64,000 nt of DNA from Antilocapra americana (lineage: Eukaryota > Chordata > Mammalia > Artiodactyla > Antilocapridae): the NCBI GenBank assembly GCA_007570785.1, contig ML660777.1, positions 2,807,845 to 2,871,844 on the forward strand. The letters run 5' to 3'. The position numbers were made by a program, and so were the translations under genes. Under the pieces are notes generated by a model that had not been told where the DNA came from, made no database searches, and saw only the letters and a list, made by a program, of their open reading frames with translations. Below are positions 46,747 to 59,290 of this stretch, one piece after another. The stretch's first letter is position 1; every line of letters begins with the position of its first letter.

Positions 46747-47526
46747 GCCCATTACCCACTGCAGAAATTGGTCAAAATACTGCAGGACTTAATTCCATAG
46801 TAACAGAATCTATAGTCAATCCTATAGGTAATAGTGACTAAAAGCCACAGACCCACACAGCCTTCTTCCTGCTTTTCTGGGCACGACAAGGTGACTTTTG
46901 GATGCAACCAAGACATTCTTTTTCTTTCCTGTAATTGGGAAAAAAAAAAAGTTTACCTCAGCAGAGAACTTTCAGGATAAGAGAACCGTGAAAACTCCCT
47001 GAAGCTCCATGATAAGCTCTTTAACTTGCTTTTCCACATAGCTAAAAATGTACTACACAAGGAGAGACTATCCACTCAGGGTGTGCCCTCATGCAAATGA
47101 GTGGGCTCTCACTGTGAGGGTAAGCGATTAGAAATGCTTTTTTCTGTTGAAAACTGAAAAGGACAAAAAGATAGTGAAGGTGAAAAAATTTAGGAGCTGG
47201 TTGGCTGAGCAGCTGAATCGCCAAATTTGAGAAATAAGGAAGACACTTCCTCATTCTGGCCAATTGTCCTTGTGAGATTCTTGAGTATAGGAAGGCATAA
47301 ACAACTCCTTTCACAACTGTAAACAAATTGTAACTCTACTATAATACATAGTCGTCACAAGAGGTATATGGTCAAGTCCAAACACTGTGTAAGTATTGTT
47401 GATTTGTATTCATTCAATAGATACCCATGATACACAAACTACGGACATTAGTCTATAATATAGGCAGAATGGGTCTTTAATGGATGTTTAATAAATAGTG
47501 ATACACTACATTCAAAAAAAAAAAAA

Positions 47527-47731
47527 GTCTTCCAGGTGGCGCTAGTGATAAAGAACCGGTCTGCCAACGCAGGAGACTTAAGAGACCAGGGTTCCATCCC
47601 TGGATGGGGAAGATCCCCTGGAGGAGGAAAGAGTAATCCACTCCATGAAATCCCATGGACAGAGGAGCCTAGCAGGCTACAGTCCATGGGGTGGCCAAGA
47701 GTGGGACACAACTGAAGTGACTTAGCACACA
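47527..47731 (+). mobile_element. Bov-tA SINE
   Basis: Preceded by a run of 13 A at 47,515-47,527; head CTTCCAGGTGGCGCTAGTG, with a deletion after AATCCACTCCA. Confidence 0.5.
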
Positions 47732-48172
47732 CTGTGCAAAATCCCCTTTCTCCAGGTCTTTTCTCCTTTGAACAAATTCCTCTACTAATAATTAAGGCGA
47801 CATTATGGACACAGTGAATTTGTCAATGGCTCAATCAGGGTTTCAATAATGAATACAGTGGGTGCAGGGGGATCTCTGCAGGGAAGGCAAGATCATGATC
47901 TTAGTTGCATAAGTTTTGATAATGATGATGTCTGTGATTACATACGTTGAAGGTCTGGGTTGTTCACATGAAAGAATAAATCCAGGTCATGGAATGGAGT
48001 GGCCTTTGATGATTTACTTGAGAAGATGCTGGAGCCAGAAGACCCAACTGAAGTACACCAAGACCAAGTAAGCCCCTGGCTTAATGGTCATCCAGTCTTA
48101 CTGATATTTATAGTTATCTTGCCTTGGGCAAGTTCTTCCTTTTAAGCCTCCTATTTACTTACTTCTACTTAC

Positions 48173-48385
48173 TTAGGTTTCCCTCATAGTTCAGTTGGTA
48201 AAGAATCTGCCTGCTGTAGGCAGACCTGAGTTTGATCCCTGGGTCAGGAAGATCCTCTGGAGGAGGAAATGGCAACCCACTCTAGTAGTCATGCCTAGAG
48301 AATCCAGTAGACAGAGGAGGCTGGGAGGCTACAGTCAATGGGGTTGCAAGAGTCCAACAGTCAGACACGACTTAACAACTTAGTC
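48173..48385 (+). mobile_element. Bov-tA SINE
   Basis: TTAGGTTTCCCTCATAGTTC head, GTTTGATCCCTGGGTCAGG, ending CACGACTTAACAACTTAG; contains a small duplication (AGTCCAACAGTCAGAC). Confidence 0.5.
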
Positions 48386-48409
48386 ACCACCATATTTTCA
48401 GGCACTGAT

Positions 48410-48530
48410 TTACTCACTTGTAAACACGAGATGCTAATACCTAACACGAGTATCTTTTGAGGATAAATGAGATATATTTAAAATGCTTAGCACACAATGA
48501 AAGCACAGAAAATAGGGGCTCCTGCTTCAA
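48410..48530 (+). mobile_element. MIR SINE fragment
   Basis: CTCACTTGTAAACACGAG, TGAGGATAAATGAGATAT, AAATGCTTAGCACACAATG match the MIR 3' half. Confidence 0.5.
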
Positions 48531-48754
48531 AATGCCTTCAAAGACCAGGCAGATAACATGAATGAATGAAGCTGAGAAATGCTTAGACTGGGAACACTTT
48601 GTAGGGCATTAAAATAAAACCAAATATTACTCTGGCCCAATATTATCTCATTTTAGAGAGATTTAACCATCCACAGGCCTGAGGTTTAGAGCCCCTTGTA
48701 CTAGACGGCCTCTACCATTAGCCTAGAGATAATTGTGTGTGTTTGTGTGTGTGT

Positions 48755-48955
48755 ATTTAGTCGCTCAGTCATATCCAACTCTTTGCGACCCCATGGACTG
48801 TAGCCTGCCAGGCTCATCTGTCCATCGGGATTCTCCAGACAAGAATACTGGAGTGGGTTGCCATGCCTTCCTTGGGGGATCTTCCCAACCCATGGATTGA
48901 ACCCAGGTCTCCCGCATTACAGGAGGATTCTTTACTGTCTGAGACATCTTGCCCA
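48755..48955 (-). mobile_element. Bov-tA SINE
   Basis: Preceded by a short TGTGTGTGTG run; GTCGCTCAGTCATATCCAAC to TTACTGTCTGAGACATCTTG. Confidence 0.5.
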
Positions 48956-49742
48956 TCTTTAAATAAAGACATTCCCTCTGTTCTTGGAACCGTTCACTGG
49001 CCCAGCTCTACAGGAGAGAAGCAGGTTCCTGAAAAGCAAATCTTTCAATTGCTCTGAGGAATCAATGCCTAGACTTCTTCATTCAGCATGGCTTTTGCTT
49101 TGTCAGACCGCATTAGTCTTATTGGGGTTCACGTAGGTGACATTCAGACAGCAACCTCTTTGTATTCTGTCTGCAAGGTGAATGACTTCTAATCAGCTGT
49201 GCTAATATTATGACTGCAGAAATGCCCTACGAACAGCAGTATATGTGAAGAGAAGGAAGACATCTTGAGCACTCTGCCTCATTTATCTCAGGGCTGAGAT
49301 TTCCAGAGAACTCTCCTGAATGAAAGTAAAGGATCAAGCTTCATGAAAATAGTATTTTAATACTAAATCTGATTAGTGTCATCCGTGCAAAGCCATAAGC
49401 ATATAGGAAGACTATTGGGTAAAAATAGCACAGTTTTAAGCAACCAACCCATGGATGGGCGAGTTTCCTCTTGAGCAAGGGCCATCCCTGAAGCCGTAGT
49501 TAATGGCTGCAAGATGCCAAGGCCATTACAGAAGAGTCTGTCCTTCAGTTGGAAATAAGATGATCTGCAGCCTGCACATGTTCTACAGATGAAAAGCCCC
49601 AAACCAAGAGAAGGGCAAATGTCCTGCAAAAAGGTGCTTGGCTTTTTGGTAGCAGAATTTGAATAAGAGTAAATAAATGGAGGAGCCCTGGTTTAAGCCA
49701 AACATATCACTACTCCACCCAGAGACTGTTTTCTTATTTATT

Positions 49743-49958
49743 GTGCATGTGTGTGGATTAGTCACTCAGTCTTGTCTGACTCTTTGCCACCCCATGAACT
49801 GTAGTCTGCCAAGCTCCTGTGTCCATGGGATTCTCCAGGCAAGAATACTGGAGTAGGTAGCCATTCCCTACCCCAGGGGATCTTCCCAACCCAGGGATTA
49901 AACTTGGGTCTCCTCCATTGCAGGCAGATTCTTTATTGTCTAAGTCACCAGGGAAGCC
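49743..49958 (-). mobile_element. Bov-tA SINE with 14-bp target-site duplication
   Basis: Flanks TTTTCTTATTTATT (49,729-49,742) and TTTTCCTATCTATT (49,959-49,972) match at 12 of 14 bases. Head intact: CAGGGAAGCC end. Confidence 0.5.
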
Positions 49959-50215
49959 TTTTCCTATCTATTAAATTAGGATAAAAATAAAGGAGTTTAT
50001 ATCAGGATGGAATGAGGTAATAAAAATCTGTTTTTAAAGTTAAGCTGTGCTTTAATTCTTTGTCCAACATTCTTTCTCTTTTATAATATTATGTATGCAG
50101 CATGCAGAAAAGGAATTCCCCTTTTTTCTGAAGCCAAACTCTGGTCAGGTCATGATTTTAAGAGGTAAATATGCTCCTCTGTAAATCGTAAGATAGAGTT
50201 TGTATGTGCCAGTGC

Positions 50216-50237
50216 AAAAAAAAAAAAAAAAAAAAAT
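50216..50237. repeat. Poly(A) run
   Basis: About 22 A without a recognisable element attached 5' of it; may be the orphan tail of a retrotransposed sequence. Confidence 0.5.
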
Positions 50238-50384
50238 TAGCCCTACATATATCTTTTTTGCAAACCTATATTCTGATGTAGAGATGGTGATCATCATCAG
50301 TGTCATTTTGAAATGTTAATAATACCTGTGATTTATTGAGTACCTGTGACTTGCCAGGCTTAGGGAGGGGAGCTAGTTCCTTAG

Positions 50385-50690
50385 AGTAAAGACAGTAGAC
50401 ACAGACCTGAATTTAAACACTGACTCTTATTAGTTGACTTGCCCTGGATAAGTCATTTAAATTCCCTGAATCCCATTTTCTTCATTTGCGAAAAGGAAAG
50501 AGTAATACTTCCCTGAAATGTTGTGCCTGAACCATTATCAACACTCAACTCATGATAGGCAACACTTCCCTTACTTCACGGGTAAGGACACTGACGTGCA
50601 GAGAGGTAAAGGGACTTTGCCTCTGACACAGGGCTGGTGGCAGAGCAGGATTGGCCTGCCTCCACGGCCTTGGCCTCTGGAATCCTCTGA
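50385..50690. mobile_element. Two MIR fragments in opposite orientation
   Basis: 50,385-50,525 reads as MIR sense (CTGGATAAGTCATTTAAAT, CCCATTTTCTTCATTTGCG). 50,535-50,690 reads as antisense (CAGAGAGGTAAAGGGAC, GGTGGCAGAGCAGGATTGG). Confidence 0.5.
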
Positions 50691-51484
50691 CCAGCTATGC
50701 AGGCTACGGTCTTTCAGAGCTGCTCCCCAAAACAGCAAATCCAGAGGACAACCCTGCAGCTCAGCTTAGGGGTTTCCAAGTTCTCTTGCTATTGAACAGC
50801 TTTTAAGAAACAGGGCTTGTATTGCATTAGAGCTACCCTTTCTTCAGTCTGTACTTAACTTTTTGAGTAAGAGTTACAACTTCAGACAACAGTAACCCCA
50901 GCTCCATAGGGAAGTGGTTAGAAATACTTACTTCCTCCAGTCGGCGGAAACAGGCCAAGTGGGGTCTCTCTTTGGACTGCATGGGGAAGTGAGTTTCAGT
51001 GACCACTTCTCTGCCTTGCACTGGGAGCCCCAGATGACAGGAACTGAGCAGAGAAAGTGGCAGCTTTTCTGGTTCTTAGAGCCATAGCCCTGGGCAGCTT
51101 CCCATTTGGTCCCCGGCCACAGGGCATGACACAGAGGGTGCTGGTCAGTCACCTCTTTGCAATTAGGTCAATTATCAGCTTGCTCACCTTTAACCAAATC
51201 AATGAGGAAGCACAAATTCTACCTGTCCTGCTTGGGGTTCAGGTTACCTGCCCTTTCAAGTTCGGTCCTTCAGTAATCTCTTTTCCTTAGAAATCAGTAT
51301 TCTTCTCCTTTATTTTCCACAGAGCTTTATTTGTTTATTTTTTTAAAATATCCAATCATGCTGCGCCTCATTTTTATCATTACTTAGGCCCTGGCCCTTC
51401 TCATTTATAAACTGTAAGGGCACTTAGAATTTGGTGAACCAAACTCACTTCAAACTCTGCAAACCTTTGCAACACTTCATAATC

Positions 51485-51870
51485 AGAACTTAACATTTAT
51501 CGAGCGCTGACACTATGCTTGGCACTGTACAGAACTGTTGCTCTGCAGTAACTCACTAATCACCATAAACACCCTAGGGATGTGCTAGTATTACAATCTC
51601 TCTTTTGTAAATAAGAAAACAAGCAGAGGCTAAATTAAATTAGTATCAGGCAGCTTTCAGGCCCAAGCAATCGGGTGCCACATCCATGCTTTTTATAACC
51701 ACGTTATTCTGCTTCAGACTCCCTCAGTAGTTGCAGTCCTATGAAGTGTTGCAATCAGCCCATTTTGTCGAGAAGGAACACGAGTTTTAGAAAGCTCAAC
51801 ACCTTGCCCAAAGTTCAAAGCACAGAGAGGGTGGAGCTGGAATGTAAATGTGAACAGTCTGGTTTCAGAG
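51485..51870 (-). mobile_element. MIR, probably two copies in tandem
   Basis: AACATTTATCGAGCGCTGAC with TTTTGTAAATAAGAAAAC, then from about 51,725 a second set: CCCATTTTGTCGAGAAGG, CACCTTGCCCAAAGTTC, GGTGGAGCTGGAATG. Confidence 0.5.
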
Positions 51871-51984
51871 TGCACGCTTTTATTTTAATTCATTTCACTT
51901 CATTTCATTTATTGTTGTAAGCAAACAATACAAAATCTATGCATCTAATAAAATTTTGGTGCATAACAGTGTTGTTAATGGCTC

Positions 51985-53931
51985 AGTTCAATTGAACTAT
52001 GGACAGAGGTTCCTTTCATTGTACAGGAGGCAGTAATCAAGTCCATTTCCAAGAAAAAGAAATGTAAAAAGATTGTCTGAGGAGGCCTTACAAATAGCTG
52101 AGAAAAGAAGAGAAACTAAAGGCAAAGGAGAAAAGGACAGATATACCCATCTGAATGCAGAGTTCCAAAGAATAGCAAGGATAGATAAGAAAGTCATCAG
52201 TGCAAAGAAATAGAGGAAAACAATAGAATGGGAAAGACTAGAGATCTCTTCAAGAAAATTAGAGATACCAAGGGAACATTTCATGCAGAGATGGGCTCAA
52301 TAAAGGACAGAAGTGGTATGGACCTAACAGAAGCAGAAGATATTAAGAGGTGGCAAGAATACACAGAAGAACTATACAAAAAAGCCCTTCATCACCGAGA
52401 TAACCATGATGGTGTGATCACTCACCTAGAGCCAGACATCCTGGAATGTGAAGTCAAGTGGGCCTTAGGAAGCATCACTATGAACAAAGCTAATGGAGGT
52501 GATGGAATTCCAGGTGAACTATTTCAAATCCTAAAAGACGATGCTGTGAAAGTGCTGCACTCAATATGCCAGCAAATTTGAAGAACTCAGCAGTGGCCAC
52601 GGGACTGGAAAAGTCAGTTTTCATTCCAATCCCAAAGAAAGGAAATGCCAAAGAATGTTCATACTACCACACAATCGCACTCATCTCACACACTAGCAAA
52701 GTTATGCTCAAAATTCTCCAAGTGAGGTTTCAACGGTATGTGAACTGTGAATTTCCAGATGTTCAAGCTGGTTTTAGAAAAGGCAGAGGAACCAGAGATC
52801 AAATTGCCAACATCCGTTGGATCATCAAAAAAGCAAGGGAGTTCCAGAAAAACATCTACTTCTGCTTTATTGACTATGCCAAAGCCTTTGACTGTGTGGA
52901 TCACATGAAACTGTGGAAAATTCTGAAAGAGATGGGAATATTAGACCACCTTACCTGCCTCCTGAGAAACCTGCATGCAGGTTAGGAAGGAACAGTTAGA
53001 ACTGGACATGGAATAACAGACTGTTGCCATATTGGGAAAGGAGTACGTCAAGGCTGTATATTGTCACCCTGCTTATTTAACTTATATGCAGAGTGCATCA
53101 TGAGAAATGTCAGGGGATGAAGCACAAACTGGAATCAAGATTGCCAGGAGAAATATCAATAACCTCAGACACAGATGACACCACCCTTATGGCAGAAAGT
53201 GAAGAAGAACTAAAGAGCCTCTTGGTGAAAGTGAAAGAGGAGAGTGAAAAAGTTGGCTTAAACTCAACATTCAAAAAACTAATATCATGGCATTCAGTCC
53301 CATCACTTCATAGCAGATAGATGGGGAAACAATGGAAGCAGTGAGAGACTTTATTTTCTTGGACTCCAAAATCACTGCAGATGGTGACTGCAGCCTTGAA
53401 ATTAAAAGATGCTTGGAAGAAAAGTTATGACCAGCCTAGACAACATATTCAAAAGCAGAGACTTTATTTTGCCAACTAACGTCTGTCTAGAGCTATGGTT
53501 TTTCCAGTAGTCATGTATGGATGTGAGAGTTGGACTATAAAGAAAGCTGAGCACCGAAATACTGATGCTTTTGAACTGTGGTGTTGGAGAAGACTCCTGA
53601 GTCCCTTGGACAGCAAAGAGATCAAACCAGTCAGTCTTCAAGGAAATCAAGTCCTGAATATTCATTGGAAGGACTGATGTTGAAGCTGAAACTTCAATCC
53701 TTTGACCACCTGATGCAAAGAACTGACTCAATGGAAAAGATCCTAATGCTGGGAAAGATGGAAGGCAGGAGGAGAAGAGGATGACAGAGGATGAGATGAT
53801 TGGATGGCATCACCAACTTGATGGATGAGTTTGAGCTAGCTCTGGGAGTTGGTAATGGACAGGGAAGCCTGACGTGCTGTAATCCATGGGGTCACAAAGA
53901 GTCAGACACGACTGAGTGATTGAACTGAACA
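51985..53931 (+). mobile_element. BovB (RTE LINE), longest copy: end of endonuclease linker to 3' tail
   Basis: About 1.95 kb, starting near GTTCAATTGAACTATGGAC and ending GATTGAACTGAAC. Frames of 117 (52,228-52,581) and 139 codons (52,566-52,985) cover the pre-RT linker and the fingers/palm with FCFIDYAKAFDCVD intact. The coding region is then broken; a 2-base deletion next to the YADD box (about 53,170) shifts the frame. The endonuclease domain is lost. Confidence 0.5.
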
Positions 53932-53954
53932 CAGCTCCATAAACAATTTTTAAA

Positions 53955-54067
53955 ACAATTTTTTGACCCCACCACGTGGCATTGGGATCTTAGTCCCCCA
54001 ATCAGGGATTGAACTCACATCCTTTACGGTGAAAGCACAGATAGTGGACCTTCAGGGTAGTCCTCAA
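53955..54067 (-). mobile_element. CHR-2-like tRNA-Glu SINE
   Basis: GACCCCACCACGTGGCATTG, CAGGGATTGAACTCACATCC (B box reversed), AGGGTAGTCC at the end. Confidence 0.5.
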
Positions 54068-54149
54068 CTTCATTAACAAGTTTTGAAAAAACAGCTTCAG
54101 AACTAAAATAATTTTATTGCAACACATTTATAGACCTTATGAACTTACA

Positions 54150-55110
54150 TCCTAGAAGAGGACAGACAAAAACAATCACAGAATATATTATGTTGTTCCA
54201 ATATCTCAGGTGGGGCTAACTGCTAAGCAGAAAAAAAGGAAATAGGTTAAAGGAAACAGGAAATGTGGGAACTAAGGAGGATGTTGCTATATTATATGGA
54301 GGGCAAAGAAATGGCCATTCTGATAATATGACATTTATGGAGAGACCTAAAGTAAGATATCAAGCCACATAGACCTCTGAGGGGATGTGTATGGTAGGCA
54401 AGTTCAGTAGCAAATTTTTTTTGAGGCAGGAGGGTATATGGTGTATTCTCTTCCACTGAGACTAGAACAAATAGAACAAGAAGAAAAGCAGAAAAGATGA
54501 AGTAAGAGAGGCAGCTGGGTTGCAGATCCTAATGGCCCCTCTCAGAAACATGGCATCTATTCTGAGTCAAATGGAAGCAATTAGAGGAAGTCGGGGAGAG
54601 AAGTGACATGATCTGGTTTAGGTTTTAAAATGATCTTTCAGGGTGCTTTATTGAAAATACACAAGGGTGGGTATTGAGGGATGAGTAAGGCAGTAGCCAG
54701 TGAAAACTAGTTAAAACGTTATTGCAGTACTTCAGACCAGGGCAGTGTTGGCTACATGAGGGCAAAAGTGTAGGGGGTGAGAACCAGTCAGATCCTTGGT
54801 GCATTTGAAAGAATAGCTAAAAGGATTTGCTGATAGATTGGATACACAGTGTAAGATAAAGGAAGAATCAAGGATGACAGCAAGGATTTTAGCCTGAGCA
54901 ATTGAAAAAATGGAACTTCCATCCACTGAAGTGAGAAAGGCTTTGAGAGTTTGGGGAGAAAATTAGGAGTTCAGGTTTGAACATGTTCAGTTTGAGCTGC
55001 CAATTAGAAACACAAGCAGAAATTTCACAAGCATTTGGATTAAGGAGTTAGGGGTTCAAGGGACAAGTCTGGGCTAAAGACAGAAAACTGGGGGGTCTTT
55101 ATCATAATTT
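54150..55110 (-). mobile_element. L2-like ancient LINE (tentative), long copy
   Basis: Extended series of family phrases: AGTGACATGATCTGGTTTAG, GGATTTGCTGATAGATTGG, AAGAATCAAGGATGACAGC, GAACATGTTCAGTTTGAGC. About 950 bp in one orientation. Confidence 0.5.
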
Positions 55111-56011
55111 ACCCATCCCATAAGAAATATTTTTTAATATTACAAGAAATGTATGAAAAAACTCAACTAGGTCAGAAAATGATTAACAAGGATTTACGTT
55201 TGAGTCTTCCTGCAAGTTGTCACTAGGTAATTATTTTTAAATCAAATCCATGCTGCTTAGATGAAATTCTGCTACAGAATGATGTCTTCTATGGTTTTAG
55301 ATTATTATTCTAGCTTATAAATATCATTGCTCTATTGTTCTCCCTCTGCACTGTTGGCTTAAATGAAACTTGTATCAGAAAGGAATGAGGTTTTACAAGC
55401 AATCATTGTCTTCTAGAGCTGGAATGGCCTTAACAACCTCATTTAATCTAGGACTTCATTATATAGGAAGAAGAAAAAAATGGAAGTTCAAACAGTTCCC
55501 AAATTCATTCATCTAGCATACCTATTAATTATTTACCTAACATGACAAATTAAGTTGGGTGATATTCAATGTGTTGGAGATACAACAGTCAACAATAAAA
55601 ATCAAGACTCTTGTCACACAGAATTTATAGTCCCTTTTGGGGAGCTAGGAAACAAACCTGTAAATATACAATTTGACACATAATTGATAAAGTGCTCTAA
55701 GGAAAAATGAATCTAGGTAAGGACAGGGTGATAAATAATTTATTATTCAAATTAGGATACTTTTTACAATAAAAGGAATTGAAAACTAGGTGGGAAGCCT
55801 TCTAGTTAGCAGGCATAAGCTGGAGCACCTAGCTTGGACAAATGAAAATGTTAGGTCTCCCAGGTAAGTAGGATGGGGTGATGGTAAGTGGGTGAGTTAG
55901 GTTTATTTCGTATAAAGTGATCAGGACTTAGGTGATACAATGACCTCTGAGGAAAGGCCTGAAGACAGTGAAGGAAGAAGCCATGAACATATTTAGAGTA
56001 GGCTGTGGCAG

Positions 56012-56334
56012 ACAATGGAGGAGGTCATGGCAGGCCCCTCCAGCATTCTTGCCTGGAGAATCCCATGGACAGAGTGAAAGAAAGTGAAGTCGCTCAGTCA
56101 TGTCTGACTCTTCCCTACTCCATGGACGGTTGTCTACCAGGCTCCTCTGTCCATGGAATTTTCCAGGCAAGAATACTAAAGTGGGTTGCCATTTCCTTCT
56201 CCAGGGGATCTTCCCGACCCAGGGATCGAATTGCAGGCAGACGCTTTTACCATCTGAGCCACATGGACAGAGAAGCTTGGTCCATAACCACAGAGGGCTA
56301 TGGCCCACGAGGTCTCAAGCAGTTGCATGTGGCA
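56012..56334 (+). mobile_element. Bov-A SINE interrupted by another SINE
   Basis: Left part to CCCATGGACAGAG (56,074) and right part from 56,262 (CATGGACAGAGAAGCTTGG). The right part continues the same body, so the copy was whole before the younger insertion. Confidence 0.5.
56075..56261 (-). mobile_element. Bov-tA nested in Bov-A, 11-bp target-site duplication
   Basis: Minus copy from TGAAAGAAAGTGAAGTCGC to CCATCTGAGCCA, inserted into the older SINE. CATGGACAGAG occurs on both sides (56,064-56,074; 56,262-56,272). Confidence 0.5.
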
Positions 56335-56619
56335 GACAAAGGAAACAGCACCAAAGCCTCTATGGAGGAAGGCATTTGGAGAAAGATCAAGGAGCTCAAT
56401 GTGTTTGTTAGAGTGAAAACAAGAGGAATAATGGTAGGAAATGAGACAAGATGAATTTTTAGACTATGAAGATGACTCTGGCGTTTATTATGCTTGATAG
56501 AAGCAGCCATTTGTTTGTTATGATGTGAGGAGTGATGTCTAATTTTATTTTTAATAATAATAATTTGGCTGTCCAATTGACTATAGACTGGCTTGGGGAT
56601 GGGAGGTTAAACCAATGTT

Positions 56620-57615
56620 ACAATGCCTGCAAGAAAAGTACTTGGTAATAAATTTAACAAAAGCTGTACAAGGCACCTACCTGAAAATCTTATTGCTAAA
56701 ATTAAAAGAAGACAAATGAAGAAATACATCATGTTCATAGAAGACTTAATATTGTAAAAACGTCAATTTCCCCCAAATTCTATAGAATCAATCCTTTCCA
56801 ACCAAAACTCAAGCAGTTTTTTGTTTTGGCATAAATTGACAATCTGTTACTATTTATAAAGAAATGCCAGTGACCTAGAAATATTTTTTTAATATTTAAA
56901 TAGAACAAATTTGCGAGATTTATTTTTACAAATTTGAAAGAATTACTATAAAGCTATCGTAATTATTGATACGGAATAGAATAGTTTAATTAAAATAAGA
57001 AGTCAAAAATAGATGACATACGCAATAAAGTGTGGTAATTTTAAAAGTGTTAATGAAATGTAAAGTAGACAAAGAGATTATATGTGGTTTTTAATATACA
57101 GTGTCAGAAGAACTGGCTGTCTATGTGAGGGGAAAAAAAAGAAACTTGAACCAATATCTCACTCTGTATACAAAAATTAACTCAAGATGGGTTGCAGATC
57201 TAATCAGAAAAATCTAAATCTCCTTAAAAGAATTGGCATATATCTTTGCAAATTTCAGATTTTCAAAGATTTCTTAAAACATAAAGATCACAAACCATAG
57301 TAAATATTTTAATAAATTGAACTTCATTAAAATTAAAAACTTTTGTTCAAAAATAGTCATTACAAGAAAATTAGAAGGCAAGACTCAATGGGATAAAATC
57401 ATTGCAATATGCTTATACAATGAAAGATTTGTATTTAGAATATAAAAAGATTTTCTAAAATTCAATAATAAAAAAACAACAAACCTAATAAAAGTTAGCA
57501 CATGGACAATCACAAGATAAGGAATATCAATGGCCAATAAGCAGTTATTAGGGTAGTATAAATTAAAACACAGTGAGATATAATGAGTATGCATAATACA
57601 GACATGGTATAATCC
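56620..57615 (+). mobile_element. Old L1M ORF2 C-terminal part
   Basis: Degraded L1 ORF2: ATGTTCATAGAAGACTTAAT, CAAGATGGGTTGCAGATC, AATAAATTGAACTTCATTAAAA. The continuation (TGGAAAACTGTTTGGCAG) is found at 58,880, past an insertion. Confidence 0.5.
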
Positions 57616-58379
57616 TGAAATCAAAAAATAAACAAACAGCAGTATATTGGGCTTTTCTAGGTCAATCTGATTAAATTTAAGATTATCATTCCCAGAATTT
57701 TCTTTTCTGTTTTAGGTTTGGCCAAAAGAGAAACTCGTGTATAATTTAAGGCATATAAGTAAAGCATTACCCTCGAAGTTTGTTGGTGTCTGATTTAGTG
57801 TCACACAATGCAGATCTATTCACTGAGTCATGGCGTGATCTCGTTTCACAAGGTTGGCCAACTTATCTTCCAAGGTGATCAACAGCAGCCCCAGGTTTAC
57901 CATCAGATGCTTGACTCTGGACTCTCAAAAATGTTAGTGACAAAAACACAGCGAATTCTCACAGAATTCCCCATGAACTTCCTGCTCTTGGTCCTACTGC
58001 AATGGTTATTCAGTTTCTCAGGCTTCCCTCAAAACTCTAACTTGTCTACTTGCACCAGAACTTTGGGTAGACTCATAAATGACTCTTTTTATGAATCTCC
58101 AACAACCGTTCCAATTCACTCCATCTACTTTCACTTTCGTGTGAGGTCTAATTCCTACAATGAATCCCTTATTCCCCTAACACTCATGCTACATCTGTTA
58201 TCCTGACTAACTCTTGATGACTATAGTTCTTGTAACCTTATCTGTATTTGGATTGGATTTAGATAACTAGATTCTAAACTTTACGTGATGCCAAAACTGA
58301 AATGAAACTTGGGGGAATTCTGGAACCAAGATTATATTTTTTAATTTGAAGATACTGTAAAGGCTTTGTGATCAAAGAT

Positions 58380-58835
58380 TTCTGAAAGGTAGATTGCTAA
58401 AAGGCCTCAAATACTTCCTATTCCTGCAGTAATACTCCTTTCCAATGTGAGTTTTCAGTTCTTCCTGTTAAAGGTGGAGCCTAGTTCCTCATCTTTTAAA
58501 TCTGTTCTTGGCCACAAGATTTTCTTTGGCTACTAGAACATTAACTAACATAAGCCAAGCAGAGGGTTAGAAAGTGGAAGTGGAATGGAGTTTGTTTTTT
58601 CTTGCTGACTTTGTAACCAGCCAGCCATGTGGGTGAGTCCTGGTCAGCCTCTGGAACAAGGCCAAATCATGCCTGTTATCCCAGTTGACAATGGAGTGAT
58701 CACCAAATATACAAGTGAGGCTATCCTAGGCCATCAAGTTCCAGTGAATTGGCTCAGATTAGTGTTATTTTCTGGCACCAAATTATGTAGCAATTTGTTA
58801 TGAAGCAAAAACTAACCAGTACACATATTAAATTT
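58380..58835 (+). mobile_element. MLT1-type LTR (MaLR endogenous retrovirus), tentative
   Basis: GCCATGTGGGTGAGTCCTGG and TATGTAGCAATTTGTTATG near the end resemble the 3' half of MLT1 LTRs. Solitary, decayed, no viral gene beside it. It separates the two parts of one old L1M, so it is younger than that L1. Confidence 0.5.
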
Positions 58836-58841
58836 TGAGAG

Positions 58842-59290
58842 GATGCCAAGCAATGCCAACTGTTAGTCACTGATGATGGGAAATGACCCTGGAAAACTGT
58901 TTGGCAGTTTCTCATAAAGTTAAGCACACACCTACTGTAATATCCAGAAATTCCAGTCTTAGATATTTACCTAAGAGAAATGAAAACACACAGCCACATA
59001 AAGATCTATATAAGAAAATTCATAGAACCTTTATTCATGATAGCAAAAGTTGGAAATAACCTAAATGTCCATCAACAAGAGAACAAACAAAATGGGAATA
59101 TTCAGTACTACCGCTCAGGAATAAAAAAAAAAAAAATGAGTGAGAGAAGCATACATAGATAACTCATGAAAACTTTAGACTTTGTGAATGGAGCAATATA
59201 CAATTACCATGGCATTCCAAGTATATGAAGCGTCAAGAGAAACATACAAGGAAAAAGAGGCAGAGGATTAATGTGTATGTGACTAGAATG
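58842..59290 (+). mobile_element. Old L1M 3' part, continuation of 56,620-57,615
   Basis: TGGAAAACTGTTTGGCAGTT, CCTTTATTCATGATAGCAAA, AACCTAAATGTCCATCAAC, i.e. the sequence that follows in L1 after the ORF2 part on the other side of the LTR. Confidence 0.5.

Larger units (their letters stand above)
55490..56520 (-). mobile_element. L2-like ancient LINE (tentative), interrupted by nested SINEs
   Basis: Starts CAAATTCATTCATCTAGC, includes AACAATAAAAATCAAGACTC and CTGAGGAAAGGCCTGAAGAC, then resumes after the SINE nest at about 56,335 (GGAGGAAGGCATTTGGAG). Confidence 0.5.

Noticed and set aside
57808..58206. 132-codon plus-strand frame as a possible gene
   Set aside because: No recognised domain, no splice or promoter context, and it lies in a block inserted into an old L1. 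Kept only as an open question.
58380..58835. Endogenous retrovirus with genes
   Set aside because: Only a solitary, decayed LTR-like sequence is visible; no gag, pol or env text was recognised around it.
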